NCBI RefSeq assembly: GCF_026420845.1
Contig: NZ_JAOWCB010000007.1
Span: forward strand, 1-64,000
DNA length: 64,000 nucleotides
DNA from: Streptomyces sp. PR69
GTDB taxonomy: Bacteria > Actinomycetota > Actinomycetes > Streptomycetales > Streptomycetaceae
Direction of reading: 5' to 3'
Both the position numbers and the translations under genes were made by a program. Below the pieces are notes generated by a model. It was not told the DNA's origin. It was given only the letters and a program-made list of their open reading frames with translations, and did not search any database. How positions within the stretch are numbered: position 1 is the stretch's first letter; every line of letters begins with the position of its first letter. This document shows, piece after piece, positions 18,057 through 25,275 of the stretch.

Positions 18057-18223
18057 GCGACGTCCTCCTGTGCGGCAGCGGTGGTGGTGTCGGTCATGTC
18101 GTCGAGCTGGAGCAGCAGATCGCCGAGCCGCCGCCGGGTGATGTCGCGGCTGTAGGTCTCGGGCAAACCGTCGTTGTCCCAGCGCAGTTCGACCGTGACG
18201 ATCTCGTTGGGGTCGATGTCCAT
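18053..18223 (-). CDS. Small hypothetical protein, 56 aa (MDIDPNEI)
   Basis: An acidic 56-residue frame that begins MDIDPNEIVTVELRWDNDGL and ends QLDDMTDTTTAAAQEDVA, with an amphipathic helix in RRLGDLLLQLDD. Support comes from the ATG two bases from the previous stop, AAGGAG-like sequence in the end of the upstream gene, and overlap of its TGA with the next GTG. No function recognised. Confidence 0.65.
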   Translation of the reverse strand: MDIDPNEIVTVELRWDNDGLPETYSRDITRRRLGDLLLQLDDMTDTTTAAAQEDVA

Positions 18224-18224
18224 G

Positions 18225-18395
18225 TCAGTGCTCCTTGGCGATGTGGGCGGCGGGGAGTTCGGGCAGTCCCGCGCGTTCCAGAGCGGCGGGGTCGAAGCCG
18301 GGCAGAGCGGCGCGGGTGACGAGTGCCTGCGCGAGCTGTTCGGGGTCGGCGGCGAGGTTGCCGACCACGGTGATGGGGGTTTCTCCCACGGGCAT
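18225..18395 (-). CDS. SSB-like short protein, 56 aa
   Basis: Starts MPVGETPITVVGNLAADPEQ, which closely resembles the first beta strand and loop of bacterial single-stranded DNA-binding protein, but only 56 residues follow and the rest of the OB fold is absent. The remainder (GFDPAALERAGLPELPAA) looks helical. It may be a decayed ssb, a dedicated short partner, or coincidence. Spacing to the next gene is one base. Confidence 0.55.
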   Translation of the reverse strand: MPVGETPITVVGNLAADPEQLAQALVTRAALPGFDPAALERAGLPELPAAHIAKEH

Positions 18396-18400
18396 GGGGA

Positions 18401-18733
18401 TCACTCGCTTTCGGTGTGGATGCGGGCGTTGAGCCGCTGTGCGGCGGCGTGCAGCTTGGTGTCCAGGACGGCGGGCGGGGCGGTGGTGAAGGCGTGCAGG
18501 GCGACGGCGGCGGCAATGATGACGTCACACAGTTCGTCGGCCACGTCCGCTGTGGTGTGGGTGGTGCCCTTGCGGGGGTTCTGGCCGGTCATGCCGATGT
18601 ATGCGGCGGCGGCTTCGCCAGCTTCCTCGGTCACCTTCATCAACCGCATCGCCCTCTCGTGCTCGCCGGTGCCGTTCGTGGCGTTCAGGGCGGCGGTGAT
18701 GCTGGCCGTGACGGGCCACAGGAGTGCGCTCAT
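18401..18733 (-). CDS. MazG-like nucleotide pyrophosphohydrolase
   Basis: A 110-residue all-alpha protein with the MazG-type metal pattern: KVTEEAGEAAAAYIG (ExxE) and ADVADELCDVIIAAAVAL (ExxD). Such enzymes hydrolyse (d)NTPs to the monophosphate and pyrophosphate. On a mobile element it might clean or adjust nucleotide pools during replication; that is inference. The ATG overlaps the stop of the upstream membrane gene. Confidence 0.8.
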   Translation of the reverse strand: MSALLWPVTASITAALNATNGTGEHERAMRLMKVTEEAGEAAAAYIGMTGQNPRKGTTHTTADVADELCDVIIAAAVALHAFTTAPPAVLDTKLHAAAQRLNARIHTESE

Positions 18734-19059
18734 GCGGACTTCCTTCGACTGGTTGGGCGGGCCAGGCGCAGGGTGATGCCGCCGATTCCGAGGGGCCCGG
18801 CAGACGCGGCAATGAGTGCGGCGGTGCGGGCGGCGAACTCGAACAGGGCGAGTGCGGCGGCGATCAGGCCCATGACTCCGGCGGCGCCTGCGAGACCGAT
18901 GGCGAGGTAGTAGAGGTGGTTGCGGCGGCTGGTGCGGGGAACGGGGACGGGCTGCACGATGACGATGGGCTGGCTGGTCGCCGTGGAGCTGCGGTAGGTG
19001 TCGGCGGGGATATGGGGGGCGAGGATGCCGGGGGTGTCCGGCGGGTGGTTGCGGTGCAC
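18730..19059 (-). CDS. Small two-helix membrane protein (Spd-like)
   Basis: 109 residues: a Pro/Ser-rich N-terminal half with IVIVQPVPVP, then two transmembrane helices (LYYLAIGLAGAAGVMGLIAA and the following FAARTAALIAASAGPLG) and a basic tail. GTG start. Size, topology and position match the small spread-type proteins of Streptomyces conjugative elements, thought to help distribute plasmid through mycelial septa; this is by analogy only. Confidence 0.65.
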   Translation of the reverse strand: MHRNHPPDTPGILAPHIPADTYRSSTATSQPIVIVQPVPVPRTSRRNHLYYLAIGLAGAAGVMGLIAAALALFEFAARTAALIAASAGPLGIGGITLRLARPTSRRKSA

Positions 19060-19072
19060 GACGGTGCCCCTC

Positions 19073-19261
19073 TCACAGGTCGGGGATGGCGTTGATGACG
19101 GCGGCAGTGAGCTGGTTGATGGGTGTGGCTGCTCCGGTGGAGGCGAGGAAGAAGCCGAACCCGGCGGCGATGAAGGCTGCGCCGTAGCTGAGGGAGTGGG
19201 AGCGGAGCAGGAAGAACAGGACCAGTCCGAAGAGCAGGACCAGGGAGACGGTCACGGCCAT
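19073..19261 (-). CDS. Small membrane protein, 62 aa
   Basis: MAVTVSLVLLFGLVLFFLLR forms one helix and the following AAFIAAGFGFFLASTG a second. AAGGAG precedes the ATG. This short two-helix protein is a recurrent neighbour of the tra gene in Streptomyces AICEs; its function is unknown. Confidence 0.75.
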   Translation of the reverse strand: MAVTVSLVLLFGLVLFFLLRSHSLSYGAAFIAAGFGFFLASTGAATPINQLTAAVINAIPDL

Positions 19262-19386
19262 GCCGGGGCTCCTTCACAGACGGCGGGCGGGGTTGCGGGA
19301 GTCGGGTCGATGGTGGGGGTGGTGTGGGCGGCGGTGATGCCGAGGAGCAGGCCGAGGGCGGCGAGGGCGAGGAGGCGGCGGGTCAT
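19252..19386 (-). CDS. Very small exported or membrane-anchored protein, 44 aa
   Basis: Reads MTRRLLALAALGLLLGITAA, a clear signal-peptide-like segment, then a Thr/Pro-rich stretch with one Cys. Its ATG overlaps the stop of the 83-residue gene upstream and its end overlaps the start of the 62-residue gene by ten bases, which supports real coupled translation. Confidence 0.6.
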   Translation of the reverse strand: MTRRLLALAALGLLLGITAAHTTPTIDPTPATPPAVCEGAPAWP

Positions 19387-19634
19387 CGGCTGCCTGCGCG
19401 GTAGGTGCGGGCCCACAGGTTCCACAGGTGACGGCCGGCGCGTATGCGGATGCCGTGGCCGTCGCAGCGGCGGCAGTGCTTGCCGCGCTTGGGCCGTCCT
19501 TTGCGGTCGTGTTTGAGGGCGAAGCCGAGGCCGTCGCACTTGCGGCAGCGGCCGAACGGCGAGGCAGCACACACACCGATGTAACAGAGTGTGACGGCTG
19601 TGAGGAGGGTGCAAGCGAGCGCGGGCAGGCTCAT
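19383..19634 (-). CDS. Membrane-anchored DnaJ-type zinc-ribbon protein, 83 aa
   Basis: An N-terminal helix (LPALACTLLTAVTLCYIGVC) is followed by CRKCDGLGFALKHD and CRRCDGHGIRI, two CxxCxGxG-type motifs as in the DnaJ zinc centre, and a basic tail. ATG 19634 has GGGAG at good spacing; a TTG one codon earlier is possible. First gene after the tra stop and the palindromic region. Confidence 0.72.
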   Translation of the reverse strand: MSLPALACTLLTAVTLCYIGVCAASPFGRCRKCDGLGFALKHDRKGRPKRGKHCRRCDGHGIRIRAGRHLWNLWARTYRAGSR

Positions 19635-19726
19635 CAAGGGGCTCCCTGGCGGGGTTTGGGGTGTTTTCGCAGGTGGGTCGCTGTCTGCTAGCGGGCTGAT
19701 CAGGTGGTGTTTGGGTCGCTAGCGGG

Positions 19727-19766
19727 GTCGCTTGCGCAAGCGACGGCGGCTGCTTGCGCAAGCGAC
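19727..19766. promoter_or_regulatory. Twin palindromes at the 3' end of tra (candidate transfer locus)
   Basis: GTCGCTTGCGCAAGCGAC (19727-19744) is a perfect 18-bp palindrome, and GCTTGCGCAAGCGAC is repeated at 19730 and 19752, 22 bp apart. Related GGTCGCT half-sites occur at 19676 and 19714. The cluster sits ten bases past the tra stop. In other Streptomyces plasmids the cis-acting transfer locus with repeated TraB recognition sites lies near traB; a terminator or operator is the alternative. Confidence 0.55.
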
Positions 19767-19775
19767 CTTCCGGGG

Positions 19776-22073
19776 CTAGCTCGCGTCCCGTTTCCTGTTG
19801 CGCTCCGTAATCGCTTTGGTGAGGTCGGAGCGGAGGATGCCGCGCTTGTTGACCGTCTTGCCGTCGATGCGGCGGCTGATCTGCTCGGTGGTGATGCCGT
19901 AGGGCTTGAGCGCGGCGGTGAGCTGTTCGGCCTTGGGCTTGGGCTCCAGCTCCGCCCACGGCCCGTAGACGTCGGGGCGGTGCTCGGCGAGGCGGTCCAC
20001 GACCGTCTCCGACCAGACCTTGACCTCACCGCGGCCGAGGACGGCGGCGATGTCGTCCAGGATCGTGGCCAGCGCGGCATCGGCCGGCGCCTCGCCCGCG
20101 GCGTCGCCGGTGAGGGTGCCCTCCGCCTCCCGCAGCGCGGCCGCGCGGGTGAGGATCTCCTCAGCGTCGCGGCCGTCGGCAAGGTAGGTGCGCACGATCC
20201 CCGCATCGTCGGACATGCCTTTGAGCAGCCCGACGCCCTTGTGGGACTTCAGCAGCCGGGAGGCGTCCAGCCCTTCGCCGTACGATCCGGCACCGAGAAT
20301 GGTCTCCGAGACCTGATACGCGCCGACCCGCAGCGCGAACCGGGCCTGGTGCTGGTCACGCAGCACCGACGGGCAGGCGGTGTCGTCCGGCTTCTGCGTT
20401 GCGGTCATCACCGAGACACCGACCGCCGGGGCGACGCGGGCGAGGAAGACCAGCAGCTCAAGGATGGTCTTCCCGTGCACCGGGTGCATCAGGTACTCCT
20501 GCACCTCATCGACCACGAACAGCACCAGCGGCATGTTGTACCGCTTGTCGCGGGAGATCGCGGGGGTGAGCTTGCCCTCCGGGCAGATGTGCAAGGGAAG
20601 TTCGGACAGCCGGTGGTAGCGGTCCTCCACATCGGCTTTGAGCTCTTGCAAAGAGTTGACCAGGTGCATCACCGGATCGATCCCGCCCTGCGGCACGGTG
20701 CCGAACCCGACCCGATGGGCCACCTTGGCAAACGTGCGCCAGTCCGGCGACGCCTTGCCGTCGAACACGTACAGGCGGACGTACGGATCGAGGGCCGCGG
20801 CGAGGGCGATGGTGCGGGCCGAGAACGTCTTGCCCTGCCGCGGCACCGCGCCAACCAGCAGCGAGACCCACAGCATGCTGATCTCAACCTCGTTGCCGCG
20901 CTCGTCACGGCCCCAGGGGAAGGGCTTCCAGAAGTCCACCCGACTCGCACCCAGCAGCGGGGTGCGGCCGGTCGGCACCGCGAGCGGGTCGCGGTTGGCC
21001 ACCCACATCGACACCCGCCGCGAGCTGGTCGCATCCCGGTCCAGGAACACCTGCGTCTCCGCCACATCAATGCCCGAGGCCAGAGCGTCGCGCTTCTTGA
21101 CCGCATCCGCGAACGTCTTGCCATAGGGAAGGTCGACCACGACGCGCCAGCCGTCCCCGTCCTGCCGGATCGGCTGCGGGAACGCGATGCCCTGATCCGG
21201 CTTGGTCAGCCCCGCCGCGAGGAACGCGCGGGAGACGACGTCCGAGGTCAGCTTGCGGTGGCGGAACTTCACCCGCGCGGCGTCGATCAGCGGCCGGTCC
21301 GCCGGCATACCCGCCCACCCCAGCGCACCCGTCAGAGCAAGCGCGGCCAGGGCCAGCAGCCAGGCGGGGGCGAGCACATACAGCGCGAGCGCCGCGCCCA
21401 GCCCGAACACACTGGCCAGGGTGGCGATGATGCTGCGCAGCTTCACCCGCGCATCCCGCTGCCGCGACAGCCTCAGATACTCCCCCGCGTCCTCCGCCCT
21501 GACCGCCGCCAGGCGCACCGGCAGCCCTTCGGCGTCGCAGACCCAGCGCCCGGCCGCTCCGACCCAGCGGCAACAGCCGCGCGGCGCGTAGGCGAGGAGC
21601 TTGACGGAGTACACCGGGGTCCGCACCAGGTGATACAGGCTGCTCTGGCCGTAGTGCCCGGCTGCCCAGCGGGCGACTGCGGCCCGCTGCGTGGCGCTGG
21701 TCAGCCAGTCCGGCAGCACCGGCCGCCGGGCCTTGTCCTTCGCCTCGATCACCTCAGCGATCGACGGCGGGAACGCATGCGTGGGCGGGTCAACCGGATC
21801 GCCCTCGCCCGCCTCATCATGGTCGGGCCGGTCGTCGGGGAGTTCGGCCTCCCACTCCCCCGGCTCGACACCCGACCCGCCCTGACTGGAGTCGGCCGAC
21901 CGCGTCGTATCCGAACCGCCCGATGAGTCGGGCGTCGGGTCGGCCGACCCGACACGGGCTGAGCGGGCCTTGTCCAGGTCGACCACCGTGCCGACCGAGT
22001 CGGCCGACCCGCCGACCGCCATCTCGGCCCTGAATCGGGGAAAGTCGTCCTCATCATGGTTGGGCTGATTCAC
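19776..22073 (-). CDS. tra: FtsK/SpoIIIE-type conjugative DNA translocase (TraB-like)
   Basis: A 765-residue septal DNA pump expected to move double-stranded element DNA between hyphae. Layout: acidic disordered N-terminus (1-110), hydrophobic segment about 215-255, then the motor with Walker A GAVPRQGKT (408-416) and Walker B LVLFVVDEVQ (DE at 522-523). A C-terminal winged-helix-like region (VDRLAEHRPDVYGPWAELEP onwards) fits the DNA-recognition gamma domain. GTG start with GAAGGA upstream; the leader element C lies just before it. Longer than TraSA of pSAM2 because of the N-terminal part. Confidence 0.93.
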   Translation of the reverse strand: MNQPNHDEDDFPRFRAEMAVGGSADSVGTVVDLDKARSARVGSADPTPDSSGGSDTTRSADSSQGGSGVEPGEWEAELPDDRPDHDEAGEGDPVDPPTHAFPPSIAEVIEAKDKARRPVLPDWLTSATQRAAVARWAAGHYGQSSLYHLVRTPVYSVKLLAYAPRGCCRWVGAAGRWVCDAEGLPVRLAAVRAEDAGEYLRLSRQRDARVKLRSIIATLASVFGLGAALALYVLAPAWLLALAALALTGALGWAGMPADRPLIDAARVKFRHRKLTSDVVSRAFLAAGLTKPDQGIAFPQPIRQDGDGWRVVVDLPYGKTFADAVKKRDALASGIDVAETQVFLDRDATSSRRVSMWVANRDPLAVPTGRTPLLGASRVDFWKPFPWGRDERGNEVEISMLWVSLLVGAVPRQGKTFSARTIALAAALDPYVRLYVFDGKASPDWRTFAKVAHRVGFGTVPQGGIDPVMHLVNSLQELKADVEDRYHRLSELPLHICPEGKLTPAISRDKRYNMPLVLFVVDEVQEYLMHPVHGKTILELLVFLARVAPAVGVSVMTATQKPDDTACPSVLRDQHQARFALRVGAYQVSETILGAGSYGEGLDASRLLKSHKGVGLLKGMSDDAGIVRTYLADGRDAEEILTRAAALREAEGTLTGDAAGEAPADAALATILDDIAAVLGRGEVKVWSETVVDRLAEHRPDVYGPWAELEPKPKAEQLTAALKPYGITTEQISRRIDGKTVNKRGILRSDLTKAITERNRKRDAS
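21891..22008. repeat. Three GTCGGCCGAC palindromes within the 5' end of tra
   Basis: Identical 10-bp palindromes lie at 21891-21900, 21939-21948 and 21999-22008. The middle one is extended to the 20-bp perfect palindrome GTCGGGTCGGCCGACCCGAC (21934-21953). Each encodes the same (G/R)SAD peptide in frame, so protein repetition is an alternative to a DNA-site role. Confidence 0.6.
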
Positions 22074-22084
22074 TGAACCGTCCT

Positions 22085-22146
22085 TCTCTCTCGGGAGGGA
22101 TGAGCGGGCCCGGCCGCGCGCGGTGAGAGGTGAGCGACCGGGCCCG
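22085..22146 (-). promoter_or_regulatory. Structured leader element C (before tra)
   Basis: On the minus strand a 13-bp stem with one mismatch (22105-22117 with 22134-22146) has a loop with TCACCTCTC and precedes GAGAGAGAAGGA, the tra Shine-Dalgarno. It is related to elements A and B, though the most diverged of the three. The remaining bases up to 22268 contain no gene I can support. Confidence 0.6.
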
Positions 22147-22268
22147 GTACGGATGCGCAGAGTCGTCGAAGACGACAGGCCGACGGCGCACCACCATTGA
22201 GGCGGTCTTGCAGGGTGCGTCGCCGAGGCGGTGCTACGCGCTGTGGCGCAGCAACCGCCGCCCGACGG

Positions 22269-22604
22269 TCACAGGTCGAACAGCGCACCCTGACTCGTGT
22301 CGGGCGCGGCCGGGGCTGGGCGTTTGGCTGCGCGTCGGGCGGCGGTGAGGCACTGCGGGCACCACGCCCGCAGCTCGCCCGCCCCCAGGGCCGCGGCGCG
22401 GCGCTCGGAGGTCAGCGGGTCGGCGGCGGCAGCCATCAGCCGGACCGGACCGCCGTGCTTGCCGGCGTACTTATCGTGCTCGCGCGGGCAGCGTGCCCCG
22501 CTCTTGGCGTGGGGGTTGCCGCACCGGCCCGTGCACTGGCAGCGCCAGCCAGCCGCTGTCATCACCGCGCGGAACACCTCGGCGGCGGCGAGCGGGGTGC
22601 TCAT
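22269..22604 (-). CDS. Small Cys/His-rich protein (HNH-like zinc fold?)
   Basis: 111 residues beginning MSTPLAAAEVFRAVMTAAGW. CQCTGRCGNPHAKSGARC is followed later by AWCPQCLTAARR, a spacing reminiscent of HNH-type beta-beta-metal folds (two Cys pairs around a central His). The classical HNH catalytic His is not certain. GGGGAGG precedes the ATG, which overlaps the stop of the next gene upstream. Function unknown. Confidence 0.7.
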   Translation of the reverse strand: MSTPLAAAEVFRAVMTAAGWRCQCTGRCGNPHAKSGARCPREHDKYAGKHGGPVRLMAAAADPLTSERRAAALGAGELRAWCPQCLTAARRAAKRPAPAAPDTSQGALFDL

Positions 22605-22951
22605 GCGACCGCCTCCCCAACAGGCGCGGGCGCGGGCGCCGTGGCGGGCAGCGGCCCGTAGCCGTGGAGTTCGATCCACACCCCGCCCCACTCTGCCTCC
22701 GCGGTCAGCGATGCGCAGTTGGGCAGCAGCCGGTGTGTCACGTCCTCGGGGCGGATGCCCAGGGCTTCGCGCCACGCCTCGAAGTCGGCCAGCCCCTCAT
22801 GAACGCTGATCACGATGACCGGACCGTACGCGTCCGGACGGTACGTCGTGCCCACCGTCACGTCGGTGACCGGCAGATGCCCAAACGGCCCCGACATCCC
22901 CGCCAGGACGTCCACGGCACAGGCCAGTCGGCTCAACTCTCCGATGCTCAT
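22601..22951 (-). CDS. Hypothetical AICE protein, 116 aa
   Basis: No known domain. The N-terminus is helical (MSIGELSRLACAVDVLAG), and a beta-rich middle contains VIVISVHEGLADFEAWREAL and WGGVWIELHGYGPLP; the tail is Ala/Pro-rich. Its start overlaps the spdB-like stop and its end overlaps the 111-residue gene, so it belongs to the transfer operon. Confidence 0.72.
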   Translation of the reverse strand: MSIGELSRLACAVDVLAGMSGPFGHLPVTDVTVGTTYRPDAYGPVIVISVHEGLADFEAWREALGIRPEDVTHRLLPNCASLTAEAEWGGVWIELHGYGPLPATAPAPAPVGEAVA

Positions 22952-23988
22952 GCTGCTTCTCCCTGTTCGTCGTGGTCGTTCTCGTGCCGGTCGTCGGCGG
23001 GCGCGTCGGGGCGGAAGCGGGCTACCTCGGCCCGCTCCGCTTTCAGCGCGTCGCGCAGCATCCGGGCGTTGGCCTGCGAAACATGCAGCGTGGTGCGCAG
23101 CCGGTCCGCGGTCAGCTCCGCATCCGCCCAGCCGGTCGTGACCGTGCGGGCCTCGGCCAGCAGGTCCTCGAACGTCCGCGACCCCTTGGCCGCAGCCTTG
23201 GCCCTGGGTTTGGCGGGGCGGCGGCGCGAGCGCGGAGCGCGCTCGGCCAGAGCAGACGGCGGGTCCTCAGCCGGGGGCGCAAGGGCGGGCGGCTCCGGCG
23301 CCCCGGCCGCGGCAGGCGTGGGAGTGAGGTCGCCCAGGCGGAGCAGCACCCGCTCACGCCGCGGGGTCTTCCACCGCCACCACACGCCGTGCCGCTCACG
23401 CAGCTCCGCGCGGGCCAACAGCCTCTCCCGCTCACAGCCCAGCGCCACGTTGTAGGAGGTGACCTCCCACAACGTCATCCGCCGCCACAGCGCCAACGTC
23501 GACACCGGCGCGAGCAGCCACCGCGAGAACCGGATCTTCTCCATACGGCGGCCGGTCGCCGCGCCGATCCGCACCGCGTAGATGTGCGCGCCGATCTCGG
23601 AGAACACCACCCACAACAGCGGCATGGTGCCGTGCGCCACCTTCGCCCACACACCATGCCCGGCCGCCACGTTCAACGCGCAAGTGATCAGCGTGAGCAC
23701 CCACGGCACGAACCGCACCCAAGCCAAAGCCATGTCCATGCGGATCAGCAGCAGATTCGCCACCGAGAACACCGGGATGGCCACATCCATCCCGACCGGC
23801 ACCATCCACGGCTCACCAAACCCCCACCGGGCCGCAGCCGCCGACACAGCATCGAACGACGAGACCAGACCCAGCGCCCCGACCCCAGCCGCCGCCAGCG
23901 CGCCGACGCCGGCAAGGCCCATCTCCGGACGCGTCAACGGAGGAACCCCCGACACACCCCCATCACGGGCGAGAGGCGAGGCGGTCAT
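22948..23988 (-). CDS. spdB: SpdB-like DUF2637 membrane protein
   Basis: 346 residues. Four transmembrane helices lie in the first about 150 residues (starting at GLAGVGALAAAGVGALGLVS and including VGMDVAIPVFSVANLLLIRM), the DUF2637 fold of Streptomyces spread proteins. A basic Ala/Pro-rich linker follows, then a helix-turn-helix-like C-terminus (TADRLRTTLHVSQANARMLR). SpdB proteins are thought to work with TraB in intramycelial spread. ATG 23988 has GGAGG upstream and overlaps the stop of the GGDEF gene. Confidence 0.88.
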   Translation of the reverse strand: MTASPLARDGGVSGVPPLTRPEMGLAGVGALAAAGVGALGLVSSFDAVSAAAARWGFGEPWMVPVGMDVAIPVFSVANLLLIRMDMALAWVRFVPWVLTLITCALNVAAGHGVWAKVAHGTMPLLWVVFSEIGAHIYAVRIGAATGRRMEKIRFSRWLLAPVSTLALWRRMTLWEVTSYNVALGCERERLLARAELRERHGVWWRWKTPRRERVLLRLGDLTPTPAAAGAPEPPALAPPAEDPPSALAERAPRSRRRPAKPRAKAAAKGSRTFEDLLAEARTVTTGWADAELTADRLRTTLHVSQANARMLRDALKAERAEVARFRPDAPADDRHENDHDEQGEAA

Positions 23989-24641
23989 GACGTGGCCTCC
24001 GCCCCGCCCGCAGTGCCCGGCCGCCCGGCACGCCGTCCATTGACCGTGCCCAGGGCAGGAGCACAGGCGTTGCGCGGGGCGAGACACCAGCCGCTGCCGT
24101 CCTGCTTGGCCTCATACATCCGCTCGTCCGCCAACCGCAGCAGCAACGGCAGACCCTCCGGACTGGCGCTGCGGGAGCGGGCGGCGCCGACCGAGGCGCG
24201 GACCTCGATGCTGCGGCTGTCGAAGACGACCGGCTCTTGCAGCGCCTCCAGCAGATCCGCCAGAACAGCCCCCGGCCGATCCCCATGGGTGGGGGTGACG
24301 GCGGCGAACTCATCACCACCCAGCCGCCCCGCAACCCCGCGCCGGTCCTTGGCCCAGGCGGCCAGACGCTGCCCCACCGTGCGGAGGACCGCGTCCCCTG
24401 CCGCATGGCCCAGGGTGTCGTTGACCTGCTTGAAGCCATCCAGGTCAACCACACACACCAGATGCGTACGCGACCGGGCGAGCAGAGCGCAGGCGCGTTC
24501 GGCAAAGGCGTCGCGGGTCCACAGACCCGTCAGCGGATCACGGCGCGCCGCCTCGATCCGGCGACGCAGCCGCACACTGTGCACCGACCACCCCGCCACC
24601 ACCGGCAGAGCAGCAGACAGAGCCGTCAGAGTGTGACTCAT
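23985..24641 (-). CDS. GGDEF-domain protein (putative diguanylate cyclase)
   Basis: 218 residues. A weak N-terminal hydrophobic stretch is followed by RRDPLTGLWTRDAF, the start of a GGDEF domain; the metal-binding DLDGFKQVNDTLGHAAGD and the signature GGDEF at residues 108-112 are intact. The usual inhibitory RxxD, five residues before GGDEF, is absent (DRRG there), so product inhibition may be lost. Inference: it makes cyclic di-GMP or binds GTP within the transfer operon. There is no sensor domain. Confidence 0.88.
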   Translation of the reverse strand: MSHTLTALSAALPVVAGWSVHSVRLRRRIEAARRDPLTGLWTRDAFAERACALLARSRTHLVCVVDLDGFKQVNDTLGHAAGDAVLRTVGQRLAAWAKDRRGVAGRLGGDEFAAVTPTHGDRPGAVLADLLEALQEPVVFDSRSIEVRASVGAARSRSASPEGLPLLLRLADERMYEAKQDGSGWCLAPRNACAPALGTVNGRRAGRPGTAGGAEATS

Positions 24642-24931
24642 GCCGCCGCCCCCTTCCGGAAGCGGTGGCGGCGAACCGTCGGCCGCACCAGCGGGACGAC
24701 GTTGAACAACTCCGGCGCATGCGCCTCAATCACCTCCGCGGCAATCCGGCTGACCTCATCCGGCAACGACGGAAAGTCCGCAAGGATGTCGCGAGCCGCG
24801 TCCAAACGCGCCGCCCGCTCCTCCTCGCTCTCGCCCTCCACACCCAGCCACAACTCCACCGGGGTACCCAGGGCCAATTCCACGAAATCCGTGGCAGAGA
24901 CGGCCTCATGGCCGCCGACATACGTACGCAT
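24638..24931 (-). CDS. Hypothetical first gene of the transfer operon, 97 aa
   Basis: An acidic helical protein beginning MRTYVGGHEAVSATDFVELA with a short basic C-terminal end (VRRHRFRKGAAA). No domain recognised. AGGAG lies seven bases upstream of the ATG. It follows leader element B and its stop overlaps the GGDEF gene start. Confidence 0.72.
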   Translation of the reverse strand: MRTYVGGHEAVSATDFVELALGTPVELWLGVEGESEEERAARLDAARDILADFPSLPDEVSRIAAEVIEAHAPELFNVVPLVRPTVRRHRFRKGAAA

Positions 24932-24945
24932 CGATCACTCCTGCC

Positions 24946-25005
24946 TTCGAAGGGACGGAGAGGACCGGGCACGGCCGCGGCCTTGGAGAGAGGCGACCGG
25001 CCCCG
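24946..25005 (-). promoter_or_regulatory. Structured leader element B (before the operon's first gene)
   Basis: Shares TTCGAAGGGACGGAGAG and the loop sequence TTGGAGAGAGGCGACCG with element A (plus-strand reading), with an imperfect stem between 24964-24978 and 24993-25005. It occupies the leader between the operator region and the 97-residue gene. Confidence 0.65.
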
Positions 25006-25275
25006 AAAACTGCGCCCTGCTTCACCGGCCCGCCCCAAACCCGCCCGTCGGGTGAGAGCCGGACCGGGCGGGTGGAGGCAGCAAGCCCCGCGGCGCGAGC
25101 GCCGCGCAGGGACGGGTTGCGCTGTTCATCACACGGGAGGCCGTGTGGCCGCCTACTTGGCCGAGGAGAGGCGGCGTGATCCCCATTCAGTTGTCAAAGA
25201 ACAGACGCTCCCGGCGGGCTTGGTAGCCCTTGCTCGGACTCCTGTCTCCACAGGACTCACCGGAGCGAGCGAGTT

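Noticed and set aside
25180..25200. Leftward promoter with exact TTGACA upstream of the transfer operon
   Set aside because: No -10-like sequence at a normal distance, and the repeated operators lie upstream of it, so placement of the real promoter is unclear.
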